Assembly (NCBI GenBank): GCA_905250075.1
Contig: CAJNOP010000021.1
Location: 1,002,363 to 1,066,362 of the forward strand
Origin: Rotaria sp. Silwood1
Taxonomy: Eukaryota > Rotifera > Eurotatoria > Philodinida > Philodinidae
Length of the DNA: 64,000 bases
Direction of reading: 5' to 3'
In this document: one piece after another, positions 14,411 through 25,569 of the stretch
Layout: every line of letters begins with the position of its first letter
How positions within the stretch are numbered: the stretch's first letter is position 1
Position numbers and translations under genes: made by a program
The notes under the pieces: generated by a model
The model's database searches: none
The model's input: only the letters and a program-made list of their open reading frames with translations
What the model was told of the DNA's origin: nothing

Positions 14411-15391
14411 TCCAGTACATTTTAGATCGTGTTTCACAAACATATTTATGCACCCAACATTCTTGATATAATACGGAAGAATCTGAAAGTTTAAAAAGTG
14501 ACTACAAATTTCATGGTGATTTCGTTTATTTAATAGTGTAATGATTTATCACATTCTATTGAGTATCGTTGAGATCTCAATAGAGGACGCCATATTCGTC
14601 ATGGCTACCGTCGAATTCAATAATTGTTGCGACCTCTATTTAGCACTTAACATTGTGCAATAGAACTTCATAATTCACTCACGATTAGATCGTGTAAAGT
14701 CTTCCTTCACAGTCCTACATTTATCTTACTCTAAAATTAAAACCTTATAGTTGTCTTTTCTTTTTGTCAAGAAAACCGAAATGTTCAACACTCATGCATA
14801 ATTTTAGCAAAAAGATTGATGAGAAAAACCTTAATAAGACAAAACAGAGAGGAGATTCTCTTATTTCCAATATCTGCTTATCTCGATATTGAAAACTTGT
14901 CTGTTCTACAAACTATCAATTTCGTTTTTCAATCATTTTTATGCTCATTCATCATTTAAAACAGATGTATGCAGGAACATCTACTACAAGATAAACCAAT
15001 CGTCTATCACCAAATGATACAATCAAAAAGAAAAATTCTTTGGGAATACATTGTAAAACAAATAAGAGCAACAGTGTTGTTTGTCCTTAGATTTTTTATT
15101 GTTTTGAAATGAAGATAAAAAATTTTTCAACAAAGGGCAATGAAAATGCCCTTAGATTTGATAAGAAAAAAACAATACTATACATGATGATGTAATGTGT
15201 TCTGTTTTTTTTTCTCATCGTCATACACTATATACAGTACGATGGTAGTAAATATTTTTCCCTTTCTATAAGAACGAACAGTTTGTTTGAAGAATATCGG
15301 CTTTTTTCTTTTGGTTTTTTTTTTATTTTTTTATTATTTTGCTTACATATATAGAAAGATTTATACATGGTATTTATTCTCAATTGCAATA
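14411..15391. other. Intergenic, upstream of SLC35G-like gene
   Basis: No coding potential seen. The stretch before 15392 is T-rich and should contain the transporter promoter and any 5' UTR; no defined promoter motif stands out. Confidence 0.45.
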
Positions 15392-16563
15392 ATGGTAAAT
15401 TCACATCTATTTGTTTTATAAATATTAGAATATTCTATTCATTGTCATAGACTGAAGAACAACAAGTACCACTTCATTCTATATCAGCTGATGTAGTCAA
15501 AACATCTGAAAAATCTTCATTATCTTTTATTGAAATTTTATGGCATCGACTACGTGAACATTCGGGAATTTGGTACATGTTAGCAGCAAATATAATATTT
15601 TCTTGTTGTACATTTGCATTAAAACTTATTCCAGCTGATATGTTTGATATAATGATTACTCGATTTTTATTACAATCAATAGTATTTGGGTCATATGCTG
15701 CTTTTTATAAACATTATAAAGTATTTACTACTAATGGACAACCTATCGCTTGTACGTTGAATATTTTAATGTCAAGTGGAACAAATTTAACATATTTAGC
15801 TGCATTTTATTTTCTTCCATTGTCGGATTTAAATGCTATTAAATATACATATATTGTTTGGGCAGCAATATTATCTGTTATATTTTTTAAAGAACATTTT
15901 AAGGTTGTGAATGCTATTGCATTAATATTAACAATAGTTGGATTAATACTTGCTACAAAGCCTCAATCTTTAATTAAATTGTTAAGTAGTTTATTTGATC
16001 AATCAACATTATCTACAAATATAACATTATCTATGAACAGAACAATATCTACAACTACAATAATATCTTCTACAGAAATCAGCTCATCCTATTATTATTT
16101 AGGTATTCTTTTCGCTTTTATATCATCATTAACAAAAGCGACGCAAATGGTTGCGAGAAAACAATTGGTTAAAAAGAAACAACCATATTCTGTGATGAAT
16201 TTTCAATTCACAGCATTTGCTTTAGTTGTCGCATTGATTTATAGTATTGTTCGAAGATTTTGGCAAACAGATCCATATCCATGGAAATGGATGTTTACAG
16301 TTGGTATTGTTCTTGGGTGCTGCTATTTAATAACAAATACATTTTATGCTAAAGCATTAAAAAGAGAAAATGTTCAATTATTGTCTATGCTTGGTACACT
16401 TGATATAGTTTATGGTTGTTTATTACAATATATATTTTTTCGACTCACCAGATCTTGGATGTTTTATATCGGAGCTTCATTTATTGTTACATCAGCGATT
16501 ATACTTTCAATAGATACTTATCTAACAAACAAAAAATCAGAAAAAAGAGAACCAAAACAATAA
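15392..16563 (+). CDS. EamA/DMT-family transporter, SLC35G-like
   Basis: Exon 1 contributes only the ATG (15392-15394). A 56-base intron (15395-15450) follows, and exon 2 (15451-16563) supplies the rest, giving 371 residues. The frame is open from the acceptor and adds about 42 residues before the first internal methionine at 15577. About ten hydrophobic segments form two EamA-type halves, split by a Ser/Thr-rich stretch near 16000-16090. The motif FLPLSDLNAIKYTYIVWAAI followed by FFKEHF is the signature second-to-fourth helix region of SLC35G/AMAC1-like proteins. The family moves small solutes across internal or plasma membranes; the substrate cannot be read from sequence. The C-terminal third is duplicated as a stump at 20237-20556. 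Confidence 0.88.
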
Positions 16564-17031
16564 TATTTGATGTATTAAATTTATTTTATTATTGATTAGC
16601 TAAAATAGAATTCACTATATTTAGTGATTAATTATTCCTATGAAATAAGAATTGTCGTAGAAAAGTTATGATTAATTTAGAATGATTTATTTATTATACT
16701 TCTATAAATTCTTAACTAAACTAAAGTATGATAATAATTTATCGATTATATACAACACGAATTCTATTTCACAAAAAATTGACTAGAACATAATGTATTG
16801 GTGTTTTTTTATATAAAAACAAATGAAATATTTATAATAAATTAAGATTTGTTATATTTCGTCGTTTAACAAAAATGAATACAGTATTACTACAAGGTAC
16901 AAAACATGGTGATCATGATGTTTGTATTTTTAACATCCATTGAATACAGTTTGTATGATATTGAACTTTTTTCAATTTTCTCCTAAAAGATGTTTGTAAC
17001 CACTCTGAATCTATATCACGTGTAAAATAAC
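16265..17031. repeat. Segmental duplication, copy 1
   Basis: This block repeats at 20237-21006 in direct orientation, offset about 3,972 bases. It starts inside the transporter coding sequence (AAACAGATCCATATCC), runs through the shared 3' intergenic space and ends inside the last hexosaminidase exon. By eye the non-coding middle is about 95% identical and the transporter coding part lower. Confidence 0.93.
16832..17031 (-). pseudogene. 3' stump of hexosaminidase D (duplicate)
   Basis: Read on the minus strand it repeats the tail of the intact gene at 20809-25569: DSEWLQTSFRRKL here against GSEWLQTYFMRKF there, and the same FVKRRNITNLNL ending. A TGG codon of the intact copy is TGA here, just after KIQTS, so even the stump is interrupted. 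Similarity stops abruptly near 17031, where the sequence switches to unrelated DNA. The catalytic GH20 domain is absent, so it cannot encode an active enzyme. Confidence 0.85.
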
Positions 17032-17502
17032 TCTTTCTATATGTGGTTGTAAGTATGAATACGGTGTCTGATCTACAATCATAGTTATCTACACCACGGT
17101 CACAAAAAATATAGTTTTCTATCTCTTTACTTTCAAATGACACTTGAAGTTGCCTAATTGTTCTGCTAACAGGAAAGTTCACTGGACACATCTACTTATA
17201 CTATTGAGTAACAGAAGAGAACAATACTCCGTTACAATATTTCTTTCAGTAATGGCCTATCTGGAACCGTTATACAAAGTATAGAATTAATATATTTAAA
17301 GGATGTTTATTTTAAAAAAGATATTTATTCATTAAAAAAATGATTTTAGCAAATATTATGAAGAAAATGAGTTGTTGATGAATGCACACACACATTTGTG
17401 ATATTGAATTGCAAAATCAAAAACAGCCAAAGCATTAAAAACTGTCTTATTCCTATTCGAAATAGTTCAATGGTAAAAATATCAAACGACATTTTACTTT
17501 TT
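17032..17502. other. Intergenic, between duplication edge and beta-helix gene
   Basis: A minus-strand open frame with some protein-like character (contains RQLQVSFESKEIENYIFCDR) covers about 17035-17191 and reads into the hexosaminidase stump. It has no recognisable domain and may be the edge of another broken gene. The remainder is AT-rich with no signal. Confidence 0.35.
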
Positions 17503-19550
17503 TTATTTACGTCTACGTTTTGCCATAATTACCGTAGCATGCAGCTCTTGTTTGGTTGCCAACTGAAATGCACTCAATCCCTTATACTGTTGATTGCCCC
17601 AATTAAAAATCAGGTTACTTTCTATTGCTTTAACACGTTTTTGGTAGTAAATTTGCCAGTCGAATACATTATTTAAACTTCCACTCGGATCTGCATAAAG
17701 AATAATATTTTGTGTGCTAGGTTTGACGATATTAGAGTTAACACTATTATTAAAAGCATAAGAAACAACGATTTCTCCACTTCCAGTACGCTTAACATCG
17801 TTATATTCGAGTCTATTAGCTTCAAATAAACTATTGATAACACGTCCTCGACTATAGAATAAAATAAAAACAATATTCTATTCAATGTTACANNNNNNNN
17901 NNCATCCGAATGATGAACTTCATTCATTTCTACAGTAATATTAGATCCTCCATCGACATAAATACCTGCTGCACTAGAATCATATACCGAATGAATGTTC
18001 CACACTGTATTATTAGCACATCGACCGGAACGAGCTCCAAGTGCTCCCATACCACTTTCTCCACCTATCAAACAAAAAGAAAATCAATGTAATAGATTAA
18101 TCCGATTCACATAATAGAAATGAAACATGAGAATTCATTGAATCTTCTTTACTATTCATTCGAAATCTTAACGTACAACGAGACAAAGTTTTTCGTAAAT
18201 ATCAACGATTTTTTCATTACATGAAATCAATGAAAAACAAATCATTCATTTATAGAAAAGTTTATTCTTGTCATGTTTCAGCGTCTAAAATGAGTCAAAC
18301 AAAAAATGAACTATTTCAGTACATACCAATAAAGTCGATGCCAATGTTGTTCATATTGTAGACACGATTGTTTGTTATTTGAAATTGTTCAACATTACCA
18401 TTGAGAGTTAGAGCTTCACTCCAAGCTGGTTGACAATCATGTAATGTACAATTATCAATAATCAATCCACTACGACTCTTTGTTTGATCTTTGTTATAAA
18501 CTGTAATTGCCATAGCTCCACCTGTTTCTCCTCCACCACGTATATGATGAATAAGTAAATTACGAAGCTCTTCAATATACAAGAAAAAACATACCTTAAG
18601 TTTCATATACAGAAAGATATTATTTCTATTGCATCTGTTCATGTCTTTCGAAAAGAGATTATGAAATTTATTAGTGGTATGAACGATAAAAACCCCTGGG
18701 TACTCAGAAAAAGGGAGTGTTGAATGAAAGTTGTAAATAAAATGCTGGATCATCAAAGGATTTCGATTTCTATTTTTAAGTATATTTGTGTTAATGAGCA
18801 ACAGCTTTTATCATTTAGTTTTATCTCTTGAAAAAAAGCGGGGTGTGGGTAAAGAATGATTTTTGATGTAAATCTTTTTGACTCAAAAGACATCAAGTTT
18901 TTGTACTCATGATTACACTTAGTACTCCTATGATTTTAGTTGTATGAATTTGAAATAGTTTGAATATTTTATTCGCACACATGAACAGAATAGATAAAAC
19001 CATACCAATCTGTGTGCCACCACCAACGATTCTGATGCCACTACATTCTGTTTTTGTTAAATTTGTCAATTCAAGATTGACAAAACGTAGATAGCTCTTG
19101 TTCTGCATATAAATTAAATTCAATGTTCCATCAGATGATGCAACTGTGGCACGTGCACCTGAGATAATCGGTCGAATATTTGGATTTAAACTAGTAAATG
19201 TAATTGGTCCACTTGTAGCGTTGCCTTGGACAAGTATTGTCACTGTTTCATAGTAAGTTCCAGGACCAATATAGACAGTAGAACCAGGAGTAGCCTTACT
19301 AGCTGCCTTTTGAATAGTGCGCCATGCATTTGATTGAGTCGTTCCTAAGTTTCCATCATTGCCAGATATAGTAACATAATATGATTGTGCTGCATCTATT
19401 AGTTTCAATGTAAAAAATTAGTTCAATTAAGTGAAAACAAACATAACTAGATATTCTTCTCTAGGTTTTTGAATATGTATATGTTCCTTTACCTGCTGAA
19501 GCAGATAGCCAAATGATGCAAAGACCAATGACTCCTAGGTGTGTGTTCAT
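17503..19550 (-). CDS. Secreted right-handed parallel beta-helix protein
   Basis: Exons 19550-19493, 19395-19006, 18569-18327, 18064 to the assembly gap, and 17851-17503 join in phase wherever testable. Exon 1 encodes just a signal peptide (MNTHLGVIGLCIIWLSASA). The mature start YYVTISGNDGNLGT, then AWRTIQKAA and PGTYYETV, is the classic opening of NosD/DUF1565-type beta-helix proteins, which include polysaccharide lyases and other sugar-binding or sugar-cleaving secreted proteins. Later rungs contain NCTLHDC, NNRVYNMNNIGIDF and NTVWNIHSVYDSSAAGIYV. The protein ends MAKRRRK. Ten Ns (17893-17902) interrupt exon 4 near its end, so some residues and its donor site are missing. Most relatives are bacterial, so acquisition by transfer is plausible but unproven. 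It sits between the two copies of a segmental duplication. Catalytic residues cannot be assigned. Confidence 0.85.
17893..17902. other. Assembly gap (10 N)
   Basis: Ten Ns of arbitrary length fall near the 3' end of exon 4 of the beta-helix gene. Immediately after it on the minus strand a GTAACA donor-like sequence follows, so the true exon end probably lies in or right next to the gap. Confidence 0.95.
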
Positions 19551-20236
19551 GGCAAGGCAGAAAATAATTTAATGTATGATGCAGTTTGGTATTTTTTCTG
19601 CGTATTTAAATAGGTTGCTTTTCGTTTTATTTTATAGTATGTTTTGATTGTATTCTTAAAAAAATATGTTTTTAAGCAAAGTAGATATTTGTGAAGCATT
19701 ACTTTTTAGAGCAATTATTAACAATGAAAACCGTCAAATGCTGTAGCAATTATTCATTTTACGTCACAACGAAAAAATCGTGCAGTTGATTTCAAACATT
19801 TATCGCAGTGTTTTTTTGTTGCTATTAGTTTTAGTAAACTTGATTACCTTATCGTTAAAATAGAAAATAAAACATTTTTATCTATCGTTCGATCGTACAA
19901 TAACGAATTAAGTTTTGTAACTATCTCTAATTTCGATCACAGTACACATACTATGATTTGTTTGAAGATAAATTTTGCAATTTTTCAATTACTTGTCCAG
20001 TTCATCCTCTTATAATGACCAATGCCTACGAACCAAGAGCCATGCTTTTCAGAGGAAAGAAGAGAAAAACATAGCTAGGGATGAAACTTCACACTTAGTT
20101 TGCTTTAGCGAAATAAACATAAGTCAATGAGTGATTGTTATTTTCCTATTTTCTACTTCATAATTTAATATTTATGATCAGTGAAGGGTGTGGACGTTAA
20201 ACTTATATTCATTGTCATCCACACCCTACACCCATA
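19551..20236. other. Intergenic between beta-helix gene and duplication copy 2
   Basis: This holds the beta-helix gene's upstream region and no gene. Its right end carries a perfect 10-bp inverted repeat, AGGGTGTGGA at 20185-20194 and TCCACACCCT at 20218-20227. It can form a stem-loop with a 23-base loop, and ends 10 bases before duplicated sequence begins at 20237. Confidence 0.6.
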
Positions 20237-20556
20237 AAACAGATCCATATCCATGGAAATGGATGTTGACAGCTGGTGTTATTATTTTGTGTTGTCATTT
20301 CATAATAATTAGCTTTTATGCTAAAGAATTAAAAAGAGAAAATGTTCAATTATCATTTATACTTGGTACACTTGATATAGTTTATGATTGTTTATCACAA
20401 TATATATTTTTTCGACCTACAAGATCATCGATGTTTTATATCGGAGCTTCATTTATTGTTACATCAGCGATTATACTTTCAGTAGATACTTATCTAACGA
20501 ATAAGAAATCAGGAAAAAAAGAGAATCAAACAATAATATTTGATGTATTAAATTAA
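20237..20556 (+). pseudogene. 3' stump of SLC35G-like transporter (duplicate)
   Basis: The frame is open from the breakpoint to a TAA stop and matches the last third of the transporter at 15392-16563: TDPYPWKWM, then AKELKRENVQL, LGTLDIVYDCL and GASFIVTSAIILSVDTYL. It lacks the first seven or so membrane helices, any start of its own and an upstream splice partner. The stop has shifted, adding QTIIFDVLN. Several replacements fall in otherwise conserved positions, which suggests relaxed constraint. It is most likely a dead fragment; a small expressed peptide cannot be excluded. Confidence 0.85.
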
Positions 20557-21006
20557 TTTTTTTATTGATTAGCTAAAATAAAATTCCCTATATTTAGTGA
20601 TTAATTATTCCTATGAAATAAGAATTGTCGTAGAAAAGTTATGATTAATTTAGAATGATTTATTTATTATACTTCTATAAATTCTTAACTAAACTAAAGC
20701 ATGATAATAATTTATCGTTTATATACAACAAGAATTCTATTTCACAAAAAGTGACTAGAACATAATGCATTATTGTTTTTTTTTTTTATATAAAAACAAA
20801 TGAAATATTTATAATAAATTAAGATTTGTTATATTTCGTCGTTTAACAAAAATGAATGCAGTATTATTGGGTAATGGACGTTGTGGCCACGATGTTTGTG
20901 TTTTTAACCTACGTTCAATAAAGTTAATACGATATTGAACTTCTCTAAATTTCCTCATAAAATATGTTTGTAACCATTCTGAACCAATATCAGGTGTAAA
21001 AAAAAA
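20237..21006. repeat. Segmental duplication, copy 2
   Basis: Direct repeat of 16265-17031 (see that entry). Here the transporter part is the stump and the hexosaminidase part belongs to the whole gene. The two copies differ mostly by scattered substitutions and small poly-T length changes, so they are not allelic misassembly of one identical block. Confidence 0.93.
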
Positions 21007-24000
21007 TACACAGACACGTTGAAATGCAGTAATAAAATAAATCATTTGATCTTCTAAATAAATTAATCGTTGTAAACATTCTTGACTACGTTTATAATGA
21101 ATATAATTTTGACGAAGATGAATATCTGTTATAAATAAGCGTACAAATGACATTGTTTCTTCGTATTGACGAAGTAATGTATCGTATTGATACATTATTT
21201 CATACATTTCATGACCTAAATATCACAGAAAAAAAAATTCAATAAAGGCTTATTAGAAGATTCCTTTTTCTTTCTTGATGTTCGTTTTATTTAGAATTAA
21301 TAATTGACTCAAGCGCGAGAGAAGAGAGAGCTTTATATGAGAGAAAATAAAGCATCAAGGAATGCGAGTTGAATAAACAAATATTGATAAGAACGAAATG
21401 AGTCCAGAAATAGACCATGTGACTGTAACAAGGCTCTATTAAAATTTATAACAAACAAATCTAATCTCATTGCTATAGAATTAAAATTTTATCTAAGCAA
21501 TGATCTTTTACCTGGAAATGAACACGTTATATAAGTAACTTGCATTGATTTTTCCCACAATGGCATTCGGTCACATCCTAATAGTGATGTTGAAATAGTT
21601 ATATTTTTCTCATAATCTATATAACCATAAACAATTGTTTGTAGTGCATATGCAAGTGATGGTATTGATGATGGTAGAAGTTCGCATAATGAAAGCATAT
21701 GATCATATCGAGACCAACCAGTAATGACAATACCAGCAAAATTAACTTTATGTCGATTTGATGCAATATACATTGCTTCAAGCCATGTTTGTTGATTACG
21801 TTGATGATGAGCAATATAACTCATTGTTGTTGTTTCACCAGATGAACCTTTAAACGAACTAGCAACCCATACTTCACGAAACATTGAAAATCTATACAAA
21901 GAAAAAATTTATGATAAACAAACATTCAATAATTATTTCGTAGGTTTTTAATCAATTAATATTCTTACTTCACCCAGAATCCGTCATCAAACCAAAGCTT
22001 AACATCATCAACATAAGTCCATATCATAGGTACAATAAGTTCAATTAATTCCGTAATCTATGAAATAAAACGAACATATTGATTTGTATTAAATATATTT
22101 AGAATATATCAATACTAGTGGCAATAGGACTATAATACTGTATAGAAAGCTCAAGAAAATTTTCTATTTGTACACATAGAGCGTCCAAACAATGCTCCAT
22201 AGTTCTATCATATCTCACTATCTTTCCCATTGATATAATAATATTAGAATTTCGTTCAAAGCTGTAGGCAAATTTTTCCTTTTACATTTAAGTGTATACT
22301 GCACTACATTTCTTTATCGGCGACCAGATTTCACCTTGAAAAATGCTTCAAAGATGATATGCATGGTTTCATGAAGTTCAAGAACATGTTGAAAATGATG
22401 CAAGATTCAGTAAATTTGTAACCAAACAACTTGTTGTCTTATTAACTTCTTTGAGGCATTATAGACGTACTGCCACAATTTTTCGTATGTCTTAAGTAAA
22501 TTGACAACTTACGTTATTATAACCTGAATTAACCAATTGTGAGAGCATATCATGCCATATGAATAATTTAATATCCGGACGTTTTGATTTAATGTACTTA
22601 GCAACACGAGTTACATGTCTACAAAATTAGAAGAAATAAATCAAAAAAATTAAATAAAATTAACATTTTCAAATGTGAACAGAAATATTTATTAACTGGT
22701 GATATCATCAAATAATAAAAATTATCATTACAAATAGAATGTTTAATGTGCGTATAGTGACACATATTCTTTATTTTTTACATATTGAGTTCTCAAACCT
22801 TAAATATGCATTTGCAATTAGGAACTAGTATTAAACAAATTAGAACACGTTGTTTTCTTTATTAAAGCGATATTGGAATCAATAAATGAAATAATTATTT
22901 TCTTAATTCTACAATAGATAAACTGGTAATATTAGAAAATAACGTTTGTTCGAACAATGTCTGTTTGAATCTCATCATAGACGACATTATCATACTCATA
23001 TACTTATTATTCTTCAATCATTCTTATGCTCATGACATTTAACAAATTCAGTTTTTACATCAATATCTAATAGAATAAAGATGATTGATGTTGAAAATAA
23101 AAAAATAATTTTCCATTAGTTTTTGTTATATTCAATGACATTTATATTTTCTTAATGAATATGCACATTTTTTTGGTCGATATTTATATTCGAAGGAAAA
23201 GTGTCAATATTAAGTACAACATTTAAAATATTATATAGTGAATAATAGAGATAAAGATCAATTCTTTTTATGTATGCTACACTTAGACATGTAGCAAACT
23301 CAAGTCGGCACCAAGGAACTCAAGTTATCCCAGTCTGACAATTAATGTGCTGAAATAGTCATAAAAAAGATTCAATTATGCCTCGTGACAGAAAACAATA
23401 TATACAAAGCTTCATGTTGTGGATGAACTAAGATAGAGCTGAATTGAGTCCAAATAGCTCACGAGTGGTATATGCCTATTTATGCTGATGAAAAATATTT
23501 GGATAGATTTAAAATTATTTCATAGTTTAAATTTTTAATAAAACTAAAAAAAAACAAAATTATACCTGATAAAAAGATCTGCATCATCACGAAAATTCAG
23601 ACTAGCACACTGAGGATGAACAAGACGATAATAAACTTCATCACAACCCATATGAAAATAAGGAATAAATGGATGAACAGATAATATTTGATCGATCATT
23701 TCTAGAAAAGAAAAGTTTCTAAGATTTAATGATTCATGAAAGTTATTTTCTTGATTGTAGGATGACACTTTCACTACATGATAGTGATTTCTATTAAGTC
23801 TTGTAAAATTGAGTTTTATATAATCAATCAATTTTGAAATACTAAAATTTATCATTTGAAATCTTGAAAACGAGACTGTGTGTATTGATAATTTTATAAA
23901 GATGTCCTGGTTTCACAACCGAAGCTAATTGACGTTTGGTAGATACTTTCACATTACAGTTTTCAAACTTTTATTTTATATGAAAATGTATATTATTTAG

Positions 24001-25569
24001 TTTCTTCGATAAACATCAACAAAAAAAAAGATCATCTCTGATTCAACACAAAATCAAATGAATTAAGACTCCCTTGATATCTTTCTGCTTCTAAAATTCG
24101 ATCAAGATGCTAAACGTCATAATTACGAATACATACATGAATGTTTTTTTCATCACGAAAATAAATACATGTTAACCTTTTTTCCGATAATGCATTTTCC
24201 TCTCCATGTATTCATTTGCTTCATCGTGTTTTATCATTATTTCTAGATGAGTTTTCATTAAAAATGAATTCTTTTCGTATAACATTATTGCTTTTTATTT
24301 ATGTGACGTGTTCTCACATACAATAAATTTCTAAAGTTTTTGCTTCTATACTTTTATATACATATGTAGTTTAATAAAGGAAAAATATTTTGACATGTCA
24401 ACGTCTCATACACTGTTGGATTGTATATCGGGCACCCAGCTCGGTTCCTGGAAACTAACCGCAATAGAACGGCGATATAGAGAATAACCGACCTTTTTCA
24501 GTATCCAACTGCTGTCGGTTGATTACTAATATAGGACAGATTATACCGAACGATCTATTGGCGGTTTTTATCCTCTTTGAATCTCACGAGAACTAATAGA
24601 AATAAAGCATAAATTAATGTCATCGTATTGTGCTTAATCTCTCAATTTTTTATTATGAAATACTCTAGATTATTAGATCTTTTAGTTTGAAATATGTTTT
24701 AAGTTTTAATTAGATCAAAACATAATATTCATCTATTGATAAATATAAATCTACCAATGAGATGAACAATTTAATAGTATATATTATAGCAATCATTCTA
24801 AAGAATTTTTATATTAAAATAAATATTAATTTAACATACCAAATATTAGTCTATAACTTTCTTCAAGACATGGTGTAATAACTTGTGGGTATCGTATATC
24901 TTCACGTAGATGTATAAATTCTTTTAGTTTAAGTACATATTCAAGATGACCATAAACTTGAAGTAATGGCATAACTTTTAAACCATTCATTTCTGCTAAT
25001 TGTAAGATTTTTTGAATATCATTATGTGAATAAGCAATACCATGTTTGATTACGGCTAAACGATTAGTAAATGGAAACATATCTTCATATTCAATAAGTA
25101 AACCAGTAGCACCAAGTTGTTTTAAAAATGGAAATAATTTTTCATAATAATCAATTTTTGGTGCAGCACCTTTTAAATCAAGATGAACTAAACGTTCAAG
25201 ATTTTTTGTATTAATAACAGGATATGAAATCTGCTGAATAGGATTAAAATCTTGTAATTGTTTATGATTATTTAAAACATTTACAAGTGATATTGTATAA
25301 GGATTGGCTATTCTTGAATTTTGATTTTGCAATTGTTCATCGATATGAATAGTTGATGATCTAATTTGACTTGTCGAACGTTTTGATCGAACAGTATATA
25401 TTTGATTGATATCTTGTGAGAAATGAGATATATGTCCATGATATTGATGTGATGAGTGTTCAGAAAATATATTATCACGATTCTTATGTATAATAAATAA
25501 GGTTAATAAAACGATAGGTAAGGAAAAAGTGATCACAAGATTACGACGTAAATTGCGACGAGCAAACAT
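20809..25569 (-). CDS. HEXD: Hexosaminidase D-like beta-N-acetylhexosaminidase (GH20)
   Basis: Six exons (25569-24840, 23701-23566, 22618-22513, 22057-21969, 21891-21512, 21215-20809) join in phase to 615 residues. The GH20 barrel starts with HLDLKGAAPKIDYYEKLFPF, then LGATGLLIEYEDMFPF and LLQVYGHLEYVLK, which match hexosaminidase D closely. The catalytic Asp-Glu pair is in HMGCDEVYYR (exon 2), followed by FIWHDML and PMIWTYVDD. The enzyme removes terminal N-acetylgalactosamine or N-acetylglucosamine from glycans. Residues about 11-27 (LVITFSLPIVLLTLFII) form an N-terminal membrane anchor after a basic cap, suggesting a type II orientation, whereas vertebrate HEXD is largely soluble. Intron 1 is over 1.1 kb. 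The 3' end is duplicated as a stump at 16832-17031. I rejected TTG at 25602 as start because 25567-25569 is the first ATG. Confidence 0.92.

Noticed and set aside
17673-18071. Single 132-codon frame as the end of the beta-helix protein
   Set aside because: It reads through the gap and intron in the wrong frame. The true last exon is 17851-17503 in another frame, with conserved-looking codons to a stop at 17503.
18316-18801. 161-codon minus-strand frame as a gene
   Set aside because: Its first half is intron; only 18569-18327 is a beta-helix exon, bounded by clear splice sites.
18836-18860. GGGGTGTGGG as telomeric repeat
   Set aside because: A single occurrence, not tandem; no evidence of a telomere here.
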